Below, piece after piece: positions 37,612 to 49,799 of a stretch of 64,000 nt of DNA (the stretch's first letter is position 1; every line of letters begins with the position of its first letter). A program made the translations under genes and the position numbers. The notes below the pieces were generated by a model. It worked only from the letters and a program-made list of their open reading frames with translations, searched no databases and had not been told where the DNA came from. The DNA comes from Dichetophora obliterata (lineage: Eukaryota > Arthropoda > Insecta > Diptera > Sciomyzidae). The stretch is from positions 174,205,327 to 174,269,326 of the forward strand of contig OY986435.1 in assembly GCA_963920525.1 (NCBI GenBank). The letters run 5' to 3'.

Positions 37612-40345
37612 GTGTGACTGTGACTTTATGAAAAATGTTTTATAAAAAACGTATTGTCATTTTGATTTTCTTTTCAAAATCAGGAAATAATCATTTCCTT
37701 GCATTTTTTACTCAAATAATTATGGGGAGTCACCAACCGATGGAATTAATGCTATATCTGGGGCACCTTGTATGTAATTCAAGCAGAGACCCTTATCTCT
37801 TATCAAAAAAGAATATTTTTTTTCCAATTTCATAGTTGCGCAATCTTTGCTTGAAAGCTTATGTGGTAAAGTATTTTTGAGATTTTTAGAAGAGTCTTAG
37901 AGGTCGCACTAATCGGATCTTCCCTAAAAGTTAATTTTCGGAGATTTTTCGAATCCAAGCATAAGTTTAATCAATAAAATACATTTTCTTTGAGTCATCA
38001 TTTCGAAAGACAAATGTCCAAACTTTACTTTGATGTACATAAATCAGAAGTTTTGGCAATTTCGTTTGGTCATTCTTGTGTTTAATTTTTTTCTGAAATT
38101 TTCGAAAATTTTTAAAAAAGGATTCATAACTTTTAAAAATCCGTGAAAATAAAAAAACCTTAATGATGCAGTATGAAGTATGGTAAAATTCTAAGGAAAT
38201 TAACAAATAAAGTTCTTGATTTTACTCTCGCCGTTCAAAAGTTATAGCTTTTATATCTTTGCAACCGTAGGTTGATTCGTTAAATCGTTGGTTGGTGTAT
38301 CGGTTACGAATATGCTAAATATATACAACGTGTTAACTTGCCCTCTCAAACAGTTGGAGGGAAATCATGCAAGCATGCAGGAAAACAGAAAAACCCGTGA
38401 GGTTTAACGACTTTATTTAGTATTTTGGAGGCCGCTAAAACCGTTTTGAAGTACTTTTTTTCGGGTCACTTAAGATTTTCGTACTACATCGGGAAGCGGT
38501 TCAAGGACAAATCCCAACGCCTTACTGGTAATCATATCAATATTTCCCCTTCAAGGGAGGACCCAAGAGGGTTACCTTTGAGACCTATCCTCTTCGACTC
38601 CTCCTTAGGGCGTTCCCATAAAAATGTTATGATTTTCGTATATATAATTAATTTTTTCTTTTTATATAAAACTAGTATTAAAGCCTGTCCTACGACAGGT
38701 CCTCCGCACACTTCTTTTTTTCAAGCCATTTGCCAAAAGCACATTTTTCTCTTTTTAAAGCTTGATTTTTTATTCATTTGAATAAATGCACCACTTTAAA
38801 TAACACTTTACGTATTGGGGCAGTGTGGAAAAATTAGTTCAAGTGTAAAAGTGCAAAAATTCGAGTTTGGTTACAATCACAGTCAGAAAAAAACTCTACA
38901 AACTGGCCTTGCAACCTTCATATACGTAGCTACTTCATATACGTAAGTGTCGTTTCACGTCTGATACAATATTTTTTGGTACAATCGACTCAAACCGACT
39001 CAAAATAATTTTATTAAATTCGTCAAATATCTTTTATAAAAGGATAAAAAAAAGAGGTGGTTAGATCAAAAACGTTCTATTGTAAAAACCTAATATAGTC
39101 GCTGATAAGTATAAAATGTATTTCTGTGCATACTTTTAGGCTGAACATTTTTGAGAACAGTGTGCCTTGTAAAATTACTTTATTGTCAAAAAATAATTAC
39201 AATTTGTGAAATACTGCGCGCAGAGCAGCATGCATACCTTTTATGCATACAGTTTGAGAAATATTGGACACGGAGCAACGTGGTTGCCTTTTATAGATTA
39301 AGATGTTAGTTTTTTTTTTGTTCGAGTTTATCGAGAATATGAAGTCATTTATTTTGAGTCACGTATAGTTTTAGTACGGAAGGCGGCTCCAGGGCAAGAC
39401 TCTCTACTGTTAATAAAATCTGTTGCATATTTTTAGCAATTTCGTAATCGATCCACCAACCAACGATTTAACGATTCAATCAAATGTTACAAAGCTTTAA
39501 AGGCTATAACTTTGAAACGGCAAGAGTTAAATAAAAAAATAATGTAAACTGGCTCATTATATTTTGTCATTTAATGGAAATTTTAAAAGTTAAGAAGCGT
39601 TTTTTAAAAAATTTACGCAATTTCACCACAAAATATAAGATATAAAGCCCAATGACATAAAAGTTGCCAAAACTTCTGATTTATGTACATTAAAGTCAAG
39701 TTAGGACATATGTCTTACGAAATAATGACTCAAAGACTAAAGAAATGTCTGTTATTAACCAACTTATGCTTGGAATTAAAAAATTCTTGAAAAACCTGAT
39801 TTTTAGGGATAATAAGATTAGCGCCTCTTCCAAAAATCGGAAAAAAATCTCAAAAACACTTTTGCCTGCACTGTCTAAAAATTCATTTTTTTTTGTATTT
39901 GTATTAAGTGAAAATGCTTTCAACATCTTTTCATTACAATTTTTTAAATTTGTATTTTGAGGATTTATTTTATTACAACAAGAAAGAAAATTAAATTTTT
40001 TTCGAAAAATAAAACATCACAACTTTTCATCTCATATTATGTTTAATAGCTCATCTTAAAAAACAAGTACAAGTACAACTAAAAAACGAAGTTCATAGTA
40101 GTTTTCACTTCGTGCAAAAAATATATTTTGAGCGTTGTTTTTTTTATTTTTTTGCTAAATATAAACTCTTGTGAAAAGCTTCTCGAACTATCGGGCTTTT
40201 GAAAAAGTTCTAAAAATTCATCAATCGTCACGAAACTTTATAGGCCTTATTTTTATAACAAATCGAATTTATTTAGCCTATGGAGTCAAAAAAAATTAAA
40301 CATTTTTAAATGAGGGCCACCTTAATGTATAAATATATTGTAGTG

Positions 40346-41239
40346 CATATATATAGAACCTAAGCCAGCGATCAGACTATTAAACTTGTCTTATTATTAT
40401 AAACCATGGAATTAATGTTGTTTTTATCATGCCAAAAATTATATTCCTGTATATTTCTTTTGTCTGATGTAACGACATATTTTCGTCTCAGCTTCGGGTG
40501 CGATGCCAGAATCAGCATGTAAGAATTTTATAAAAGGTATTTTATTTAAGGCAAGAGTCAAAACAAAGAGAAAAACGACAGCATTTTTGTGAAAATTTTA
40601 CAGATAAAGGATAAGTTTAGATTAAAAACAAACTTCTTAGTAAGGTTTTGTTTACCCCCCCACGACCATATTTTAGTTTATTCGAAGCCTTGAAAGTTGC
40701 TTGTATTATTTTTGCTGTCATCACTTCTATAAGGCGTAATTTTTATCTAAATATTTCATATATGATAATCAGAGTCTTTCTTTTATTAAAGCTTATGTGC
40801 AAAATCTCAAGCTCAAAAATTAATTTTTTTAGAATTTATACAGGTTTTACTATTATGACGACGTCAATTTGTATGAGAGATGAGCGGATTTTTCAGTTTG
40901 TTTTTTTGAAATTCCAAACATCGAGTGCATAGTTTATTTTTAACCTAATTTTCAAAACTTGAAGCCATTGTACTAATATTTGTTGAATTGAATATGGTTT
41001 TACTGATTCCATAAAAAAGTTTCAATGGGAGGTAGATGTGGTTTTCATTAAATTTTGTACACTCAACGTGAATATTTTTAGGGAAAAGTTTTTTTGCAAT
41101 GTTTAAAGTTTTAAGAATAATTTTTGCGGCATTTACATAGGTTTTACCATTTTTAAAAGTTACTTTATACGGAAGGTAGGCGTGATTTTGGTTCATTTTC
41201 GAACTTGATCTTTAATTTTATATAAAAGCTTTATTTATT
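40346..41239. other. AT-rich with DINE-1-like fragments
   Basis: Pieces near 41020-41195 (GGGAGGTAGATGTGGTTTTC, GGCATTTACATAGGTTTTAC) resemble 28725-28960. No gene is seen. Confidence 0.35.
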
Positions 41240-41425
41240 GAATGTTATTACTCTATAGCTCTAATATTAGGGCAGTTATCGTGATCACAGACAGACAGAC
41301 GGAAGTCAACTCAGAAGGTGATGCTGATCAAGAATATACAAACTTTCTTATACTACCACGCCTCCTTGTCGGCGTTACAAGCGGAGTGACAAAGTTAATA
41401 TACACCTTACGCATGTTTTTATGCA
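41240..41425 (+). mobile_element. DINE-1-like terminal block, copy 2
   Basis: GATCACAGACAGACAGACGG, TCAACTCAGAAGGTGATGCT, GATCAAGAATATACA, then CACGCCTCCTTGTCGG and GTGACAAAGTTAATATAC. The block is collinear with 29840-29975 and with the conserved end of DINE-1/INE-1 elements. Confidence 0.65.
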
Positions 41426-41429
41426 TGGG

Positions 41430-44400
41430 GGTTCAAATATAATTTAAGTAATAAACAATAAAAAGCGTATTTTTTATAAGCTTGCAAATTGAAATTTGTG
41501 CTGAATTTTGGCTACAAAAATAAGGCCGAAAAAATGGTCGAGAATGCAAGACTCCTGGCCGATACATAGTGAGCTTTTTCGATTTTATACTGACATTACA
41601 ATTAATTCAAAAAAAAAAAATAATAGCTAGAAAAACAGGTTTTTAGTAAAAAATATATGTGATTTAAGCAACATTGTTAATAAGGCCACCAATTTTTCTA
41701 ATGTAAGAATTTATATTTGCAAAACAGTGCATTATAGATTAAAAATAATTTTGTAAGCTTTTTTTAAAATTAAGAATTTTTTGTAATGCGCAACTATGCG
41801 CCGCATATTTTCTAAGAATTATAAGGTAAGTATGCTTAATTTTATTAAAGCTGGTGCCTCCGACTGATATATGGTGATATATTCTACACGGTTAGAAATC
41901 TTGGAATAAACTTAAATACTTTTGGGCCAAATTCTAATAATATATGTATGTGACCACATCAAAATTGTTTTAAAACTAAATACTGGCCAAATACTAAAAT
42001 TCATTTTTATAAAAGTATGCATAGGCGTCCGCACGATTTGTTCTAGGGGTGGCAAAGGCATAAAGTAGTCTAGAATGCGCATAAAGGAAATTCAAACTAT
42101 ATAATTCTACTCTCTGATATTTTTGGTACTAGTTTTGGTAACATGATCCCCACACTTATAAAAATCTTTCTCGTGTCATGCTCGAAATATCTTCAAATTT
42201 AATTTTGTCATGTAAACATAAAAATTATTTTTTACAAAAGCAAAATAAATAATATGAGATCTCCTTTATCTTTAAATGAAATTGCATTTATTACTAATGA
42301 GCCCCCAAGTTTTCAACTTTTCAAATAAGAATACAAAAATTGTTAGTTCTTTTAACTTTGGAGGCCTATAACTCCTAAACCAATTGCGAGCGGCCTGAAA
42401 TTTTTCAGATTTGGATTTAGGAGGTCTAAGTCCATATAATCCGTAAAAATTAAAAATTAGAGTTGTCGCTATTCTATAAATGTTTCCCGTATGCTAAGAG
42501 AGATATTTTCGACACCAATCCACTTATTTCTTTTTCCAACATCCATCAGTTCTAGCAGCATGCAAGTTACTACAGAGTTACTACTAAGAGTTCGGAAACA
42601 TACCCTATTAAATGAATGATTTCAAAAATTTATATGTGCATGTATTTAAGATTGGTTTTTGGATTCATACATATTAAAGAACCTCCCTTAAAGGCTTGAT
42701 TCTAAGCCCTGGGTGTAATAAAAGCACATCACGCGAAAAACAAAATTCCACAAAATTCTCAAATCCGCTAAAAAACGTGTATTTGAAGAAGTATAATGGA
42801 TGTTTCAAATCGAGTGTCCTTTTTTCATTTGAGACATAAAAAAACTTATGACTATAACAAACTCTAATGTCAAATTATTTGCTTAATCTATATATGTTAT
42901 CAGATATTTTAAAAAATTAGTTTTTGATCCAAAATTGGTCTACTTTATTCAGAATTTCATCATTTATTTTTTCTCTTTTAAATCAGACGCCTTACCCTCG
43001 CTTTGATTGCTGAAACTTTCTCAAATAAAAATCTGCAGGATTGTTGGCCATTTTATTAAGTTTATGAAAAATTTAAAAGTTATCCAAATTAGATCATATT
43101 TATGAAAGAAAAACGATTTCTTAAGCCAACTTTTGGGAAAACATTAATTTGTTATAAAATGTATATATTTTATTTTCTGATCGTTTACAATGACGTTGAA
43201 ATAAAAATTTGTTTATCATCAAATTTCCCCTTGCCATCTGTTGCTCCGATGAATGATATTCGACTAATAAGCGATATCATTCCTTAACATTGATTCAAAA
43301 ATGTGTTCGCTGCAGATCTCTGATTCGAACCACTGAGTTGTAAATGGAAAGTACTCGAGTGCTACTTATTTTTAAGTTTTCGTTGCAGATCTTTGGTGTA
43401 TGCGTGCGAAAGTAACAAAAAAAGCACCATCGGATATAACTCACAACCAAAAAATTACTTTAAAACAAATTGTAAAATACAACACATCAATGCATTTCAA
43501 CGCAATTTAACAAACTTGTAATGTATGAGTTGTATTTGTATTGTTCTTACTGGTTTGGGAAAATTCAGATACCCATCCAGCATGTTTTGAACATATAAGA
43601 GTCGTTTGAAACTCTCCTCTGCGGTGGTTACAGTCACTAGTAAAGTCACTTTCTGATCAGAAAAGTCTCTTTGTTTGGAAGAAAATGATACGCTACGCGC
43701 CAATCTTCTTGACGAGTCTTTTTGGAGTTGTTCCCGAAAAAAACAAAAAATTATAAAAAACTTTTTTTCGAGTCTTTTTGGAGTAATTTAAATCTTTTTT
43801 TGGTATTTTTGAGATCAGAAAACGGTCAAGAAGACGAGCCCATTCATTTTCTACCAAACAATGAGTCTTTTTTTTATCAGAAAATGGCCACTCTTTCGAT
43901 CGTTATAATAGAACTGAAAATGATTCCAATTTGTTCGTAAATTTCAATCTGTTAAAAGACGTTAGACAAACATTTAAATTATCTATAACTGTTAAGTTGA
44001 TATTTTAATTTCAAGTATTTTGGTGATACTATCTTCAAAACTTCTTTCTCAGCTTATCTTTTTATTATTTCTTAAATAATAATAATGGCGTTAAAAATTT
44101 CGTTTCTTTTAATTTTTCCAAGTTCCCGTACAAAGTCGAGTACAACGAAAATAGTAGTCAGTTTTTAATTGCCCAGCTGATCAAAATATGATTCCGCTCA
44201 CGATTTCCGTTCAATATCACGTTAGTTGCCACGAAAAACAAACAATCAGTTTTTGATCAACTGTGAAGAACATAATATGCTTACGACTGTTAATTTTTAT
44301 ATATAATAATAAAAGGTAAAAGTAACGATTACTTTTTTAAAAGTTAAGTTTACTTTTAATTTTAAAATGACAAATTAAATGTTAAAAGTCTTCTGCGACT

Positions 44401-45160
44401 TCTATTTTTAAATGTGGTTTAACAGAGTTTTTAACCCTAGGATGGACAACTGAGCCTAACTAGGCCCATTTTGAGTTTAAACACGTATATAAGGGCATCC
44501 AATTCCGGGATCCAAAAATTTTCTTTCAAACCGACATTCCCGTGATTGCCTCCACTGCAAAAAAAATCCATAATATTAAAAAAAAATTCAATGATACTAC
44601 CTCAGAAAAAATGTATGTACAAAACTATCTGTACAAAAGAACGCAATGGGCATTACAAATAGTCTTTTCATTATGAACTCTTAATTTAGTGTAAGCTTTT
44701 TGACAACAAATTCTACGACTATTGGTAAGGCCCAATATGTTAAACACATGAAACTTCCTAAGAAATACTGAAATGTGATTTTAATAATACAAAAAAATAA
44801 ATCTTTTTTAATTAGCTGTACCAAATATGATGTGATACCACCTTAGAAAAACCAAAATGTGACCTAAAAAATTAAAAAAATTTCCATAAACAAAACAAGC
44901 TATACAAAATATCACAAAAATCTTACTTAAAAATACTAAAATTATTATACTTTTTAATTATTTTTTTAAAAATAATTTTATGAACAATGAATATACAAAA
45001 AGTTCAATAATACAAACAGGGCTTCAAAAAAACTTGAAAGTGATTTTAAAAATTTTTAAAATAAAAACCCTTCTTAAACTAGCTGTACACAGAAATACTT
45101 AAATACTAAATAAAATTTTTTTTAACTAGCTGTACAAAATATGACATGAATAATATAAAA
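41430..45160. other. Long AT-rich stretch without genes
   Basis: I see no gene in 3.7 kb. Noted features: a tRNA-like B box on the minus strand at 43320-43330 (GGTTCGAATCA) with an upstream A-box-like AGCACTCGAGTAC; a repeated GAGTCTTTTTGGAGT near 43717 and 43770; and TTAACCCTAGGATGG at about 44430, which looks like a piggyBac-type end and could relate to the transposase at 47.6-48.8 kb, though no partner is found. A GGGATC island is at 44505. Confidence 0.4.
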
Positions 45161-45164
45161 ATAC

Positions 45165-46180
45165 TAGCTGAAACCCGGCGCGTTGTTGCCACTCTCCCTA
45201 TTCAAACGCCCATAAAATGTTATCAGTTAAACAGTATGTCTAAATTGAGGTCAAATACTGAATTCCGAGACTGTGCGACCTATATCCACAAAGCTATTCG
45301 ATATAACAATTTTGGGTTGTATAGGAAGTGCCACGCCCTCTTGATCACCCCTCATAGAATGTAATCAATTAAACTGCATGTGTACATGGAGGTCGAATAC
45401 CGAATACCAAAACTGTGCGACATATAACTCCAAATATATTCGATAACACAAATTTGGGTTGTATGGGAGGTGCCACTGCCCTTTTCCCTACGCCCATAAA
45501 ATTTTACCAATGAAACTGCATGTGTAAATTGAGGTCGAATACTGAATTCCGAGGCTGACCTATAACTCCAAAGCTATTCGATATCGCAAATTTGGGTTAA
45601 GTTGGAGGTGCCACGCCCCCCGACAAACTCTAAAAAATTTTATCAGTAAATCTGCATGCGTAAATTTTGGTCAAATACTGAATTCCGATGCTGTGCGACC
45701 TATAACTCTAAAGCTATTTGATAGCACAAAGTTGGGTTGTATTAGAAGTGCCACTCCCCTTTGCCCTACGCTCATAAAATGTAGAGGAATGAAAGTGCAT
45801 GCATAAATGTAGGTCGCATACGGATTTCTTACGCTGTCAACCTATAACTTCAAAGCAATTCGATATTGCAAATTTGGGATGTAAGGGAGATGTCAGGCCT
45901 CCCTGTCCAACGCCCATAAAAAAAAATCATTGAAACTGCATGTGTAAATTGAGGTCAAAAACTGAATTCCAAAGCTGAATTCCTATAAATTCAAAGCTAT
46001 TCGATATCACCAATTTGGATTGTATGAGAGGTGCCCCTCCCCCTTGTCCAACTCCCATAAAATTTCATCACTGAAACGGTACGTCTAAATTGTGGTCGAA
46101 TACCGAATTTCTAAGCTGTGCAACCCATTACGCTATTCGATAACACAAATTGTTTTTATATTAATGGGAGGTAAAAGAAG
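45165..46180 (+). repeat. 142-bp satellite array, seven units
   Basis: Equivalent GAATTCC-type words fall at 45260, 45402, 45544, 45680, 45822, 45964 and 46105, spacings 142, 142, 136, 142, 142 and 141 bp. Unit landmarks are AAACTGCATGTGTAAATTG, GGTCGAATAC.GAATTCC, CTGTGCGACCTATAACT, AAAGCTATTCGATA, AATTTGGGTTGTATGGGAGG and TGCCACGCCC. A partial unit recurs at 46815-46875 and two units at 6550. The flanks are DINE-1-like. Confidence 0.92.
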
Positions 46181-47614
46181 GTGTGGCATTTCTTCTTAAA
46201 CCATCTCGTACTCAAAGCAAAGCCACTTACAAAATTTGAGCTCAATCGGACCAATAGTATCGGAGTATTGTGATATTTCCAAAAGAAGGCGTAGATGAAG
46301 TGTGACAACGCCCGTTTTTATTAAAGTTAGTGACAGTCATCATAAGAACTTATTTACCAAATTTTAATTTAATACGACCAAAACCTTCTTAAATATAGCA
46401 TTTTTATTGATTTGTGGGCGATAAAAGGGGTGTGGCATTACTTTTTTCCTAAACCTTTGCGTAGCAGTTACGAACAAACCAGTAGAAGGAAGTATCCTAT
46501 TTGGTCTAGTCGTTTTCAAGTTTTAAGCATCCGAACAAATCACGATTAATTTTTATATGTACAGATATTGATTTGTGGGCGCTAAAAGTGGGCGTGAAAA
46601 CATTTATGTATCGTGACTGCCTCTTGGAGCACCTACACAGCAAGTTTCAGTATAAAAATGTGTAGAACTCCGGAATTGCCATGATTTCGAAAAAGTGGGC
46701 GTATACATATTGCGACGAAAAAGTGATTTTTGTACAGTTACTGACAGTTACCATCTGAACAAAATGATAATATCTTAGTTTTTACGATCGAAACCGTCTG
46801 ATATATATCCCTTATTTGGTTTGTGGTCGATAGCGCAAATTTGGCTTGTATGGGAGGAACCACGCCCCCTCGTCCAAACGTTACCAAACCTCACAGGAAC
46901 AATCTATCTCCTCGGCAAACGTTGTTCTGCCACAGACCGCCTTACTGCCATACACGAAAATGTCAAGAAATGTCAAATATATTCACCATTTTCAGTATAG
47001 CTGCCGAAAGTAGCCATGTTCACTAAATAACCACATTTTAGTCTAATACGATCAAAACCGTGCGAAATATTGCATTTTTGTTGTTTTGCAAGCGGTAAAA
47101 AGGGGTGCGGTAAAATATTTCCCTTGAGCCATCTCGTAATCGAAACAAATCGACTGCCCAAATTTCAGCTCAATTTAGGTTAAGCCTGGCGCACTTTACT
47201 TCACTGGACGCTAACTCCCCGAAAAGTGAGTTTAACTAAAGTAGGGCAGGCCTATTGATAGTGCACTTGCCGAGAGTAACCATATGTACTGAATTACAAA
47301 ATTTTTGTCTAATACGACCCAAACCGTTGAAATAAAACGTTTTCATTGGTTTGTGGGCGGTAAAAGGGGGGCGTGGAGACCAATTTTTAGTACAGTTGCT
47401 AACAGTAACCGTACAAACTAAGCCAACATTTTAGCTCAATCGACCCAGTAGTCAATTTTGATGGTTTCTTAAAAAGTGGGTGTGGCAATATAGCGATGAC
47501 GCCCTTTTTTAGTACAATTTCCGAAAGTAACCATACAAACTTAAGTATCATATGTTAGTCTCATACGGCCAAAACTGCATGAAATATAGCATTTTCACTG
47601 ATTTGTAATTTGAA
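46181..47614 (+). mobile_element. DINE-1-like body repeats
   Basis: Repeated blocks read TTGATTTGTGGGCG.TAAAA, GGGGTGTGGC or GGGGGGCGTGG, AGCTCAATCGGACC-like words, AAAAAGTGGGCGT, and GTAACCAT...AAACTTA. At least four decayed blocks follow each other. The transposase remnant at 47.6 kb ends abruptly against this sequence. Confidence 0.5.
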
Positions 47615-48778
47615 ATTTTGATTTTTTGGAACTCCTGTGGCACAAATGTCTTATTCGAGCGCACTGTGCCAACAAATGCAGTTTTCTTCCTGATCAAAAT
47701 ACGCACCAATTCCAAAGTGGAGAAGAAATTGTCAGCATAAATTGTGCGGGCAGCATCCAAATAACTCTGCGCACGTTGAAGTACAACATTCTGCCCTCGA
47801 TTGACTTATCGTGTTTGGTCAGGCAATTTGCCAGAGTAAATTATTCCTTTGACAGGATAAAATGATTTCGAGTCACACAACCACCATACCTTTATACCAT
47901 ACTTGCCGGGCTTTGACGGAATGTATTGTGTGAAGCGGGTGCGGCCTCTGTATGGGAATAACTGCTCATCAACGGTCAGTGCATCATGCGGAGTGTTAGA
48001 CATTTGCCAAACATCATCAATAACCGCAGTTTTGCTTCTGGTTAGTCGCTGCTTTCGCGTATTTCCATTGTCGAATCTAAGACATTGTGGCATGCATCTG
48101 AAGCGATCATACGATAATACCGCTTTGTATATTGGACTGCGAGTTGTGCCCCATAGCTCTGAAGTAGGTCTACAATTCGATTTCGTGAGTCCAGCATACA
48201 AAATATTAGCCAAAAAGGCATCGAACTCCTTCAAAGTGATTGCTTTCCATTCTTTTGTGTTCGTTGGATTTGCCAAATTCCATGCAGCTGTCACTTCACG
48301 TCCTTTTCGATTCGTTTCGAGTATTATGATGTATGCCATGTCTTTGGTGAATATCGAGCGGAAAATGGTAAAGGGATCATGTGTGGTTCCTACTATTTCC
48401 AGTTTCCTCCTTGTGAAGTCGACCACGTTATGAGCATGAGTGCGGGAAGTCGGTGGTGCATTTTTACTCCATTTGGTGCCATCTTTGGAAATGAAGTAAT
48501 AGTAATTTCTACCTCTTCATCATCGTCGTCATCACTAATATCTTCACTGATCTCTACATCTGCTTCACTTTCTGCATCAGAATCATCAACATGAAAATTT
48601 GGTTGACATGTCAAGTCATCTTCCGCACCTTCAAGATCAAATGCAGGAACATCAACTTCATCTTACTCACTCATGAAGTCTGCAAATCCACTGCATTTAT
48701 TTCTTCCTCACTCATTTGCTGGTAACGTGTACTGCGACGTACCATCTTTTCAGCAATATCTAAATTTCTATCTGCCAT
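47615..48778 (-). pseudogene. piggyBac-type transposase, broken and 3'-truncated
   Basis: The start MADRNLDIAEKMVRRSTRYQ (ATG at 48778) is followed by a frameshift and stop, an acidic stretch (SDAESEADVEISEDISDDDD), a second frameshift near 48490, then GTKWSKNAPPTSRTHAHNVV and the long frame 48426-47806. That has EFDAFLANILYAGL, LRFDNGNTR, DDVWQ and the first catalytic Asp in LTVDEQLFPYRGR, then YIPSKPGKYGIKVWWLCDSK. An in-frame TAA follows LPDQTR, after which VNRGQNVVLQRAQSYLDAAR and TIYADNFFSTLELVRIL carry the second Asp. It ends at VGTVRSNKTFVPQEFQ; the third catalytic region and Cys-rich end are absent. Confidence 0.9.
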
Positions 48779-49435
48779 TGTATTTTCTTTATGTAATTCA
48801 GTATAAAACTTAGCACACGATATTTTCTGCTCACTGTGTAAACTTTGTATGATTCGGTTTACGAAACTGAAGCCGCTTTTATACTCTTTTTCTACGTTTA
48901 CCTGTGTTCAACCTAAAGCAGGCAATAAAATTCAAAAAGAGATGGACCGTTTGTTATATTTTCAAGCAAAGGCACAATAAAAATAGTCCAAAAGGTACCT
49001 TAAATTCGAAGAAAACATTTGTGATGTGTTCAAACAATAAATAATTCAAAATTCAAAAAGGGTTGAATTTCCCCAGATAGGTAATTATGTTTTCAAGGAA
49101 AGGCCAACAATAATCTAGAAAGTACCTGAAATTCAAAGAACACATTCAAATAATAAAACAATTAAAACCAAGCCAAGATAAATTGTATTTATGAAGTCTG
49201 CAAAGTCCCTAGGGACCTTGTCACCCTTTCCCGTACTAAACCTTTCCCGTACCTTTAAACCATTATAAATCCTGAACTATTGGTCGAATCGCCTTGATTT
49301 TCTTTTTAAACGTTTCTGCATAAAATTCCCTTGGAATACATATATGGGTCGGGTATATCTTCTATGGACCATCAAGGTGTAATTTCAGTTTGAAAATGAA
49401 AAAGGTCTCCAAGGACCTTCTCACCCATATTCTTA
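48779..49435. other. Region upstream of the piggyBac relic
   Basis: It probably holds the 5' end of the piggyBac element, but no TTAA-bordered terminus could be paired. A hairpin-like block AAGTCCCTAGGGACCTTGTC (about 49203) and AAGGTCTCCAAGGACCTTCT (about 49403) recurs at 200-bp distance. Confidence 0.4.
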
Positions 49436-49439
49436 TTTT

Positions 49440-49515
49440 TATAAGAATATACTTATTTTTCATCAACGCCATTAGACTGGGGAATGATCTACCCCGTGGG
49501 TTAAGGAAAATCAGT
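49440..49515 (+). pseudogene. Tiny non-LTR ORF2 C-terminal relic
   Basis: The plus strand reads RIYLFFINAIRLGNDLPRGL, a decayed form of the LWNSLP motif region near the end of Jockey/CR1-type ORF2. Compare FFINAIRLWNSLPNNL on the minus strand near 18.05 kb. Nothing else of an element is visible. Confidence 0.45.
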
Positions 49516-49548
49516 TGGAGAGGTATTTTTAAGCAATCTAACTATATC

Positions 49549-49776
49549 TTTTTTGAAGCGAAGCTTTTTACGCCTCGTTTTGAGATTTGCTTGAGTGAAA
49601 TATCAAAAACGACACTTTTTTCAATACACCTTTTCCTAAAAATTATTGTTGTTTTTTACTTGCGATTATAACAGCAAGAGGATATAAAATTGAAAATATT
49701 TCTTTGTAAACGTATTAGTGAGAATCGAACTCGCACTATTTCGATCGAGAGTTCTACACACTAACCACTACTCCAA
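49549..49776 (-). mobile_element. SINE family S1, copy B (minus strand)
   Basis: On the minus strand: GGAGTAGTGGTTAGTGTGTA (A-box-like), GAACTCTCGATCG, then B box GAGTTCGATTCTC (49720-49732), CAATTTTATATCC, TTAGGAAAAGGTGTATTGAA, AAAGTGTCG, and ACGAGGCGTAAAAAGCTTCG. Body and tail are collinear with copy A (35930-36119), about 80% alike by eye. Head details differ between copies. Confidence 0.8.
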
Positions 49777-49799
49777 AACAACCCTTTGTGTTATGATGT

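Larger units (their letters stand above)
34064..40345. mobile_element. Very large interrupted inverted repeat (foldback-like element)
   Basis: Right arm 39421-40345 is the reverse complement of two left pieces: 34064-34345 (AATATATTTTTATTAAGGTG, GATGTT..C.TTTTCGAAAAAAATTT, TTTCTTTCTTGTTGTAATA, CACTTAATACAAA.ACAAAAA) and 37850-38330 (TATTTTTGAGATTTTT, TCCAAGCATAAGTT, CATAAATCAGAAGTTTTGGC, GTTAAATCGTTGGTTGGTG). Order and orientation fit one arm of about 0.8-0.9 kb, split by about 3.5 kb of later insertions (34346-37850). The spacer is 38331-39420. No transposase is present. Similarity is moderate, so it is old. Confidence 0.7.

Noticed and set aside
44425..44480. TTAACCCTAGGATGG as a piggyBac terminus
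   Set aside because: The TTAA plus CCC fits, but the opposite end is missing and 3 kb of unrelated repeats lies between it and the transposase.
47903..48433. 176-aa plus-strand ORF
   Set aside because: It lies opposite the piggyBac transposase frame and has no domain; it is a shadow ORF.
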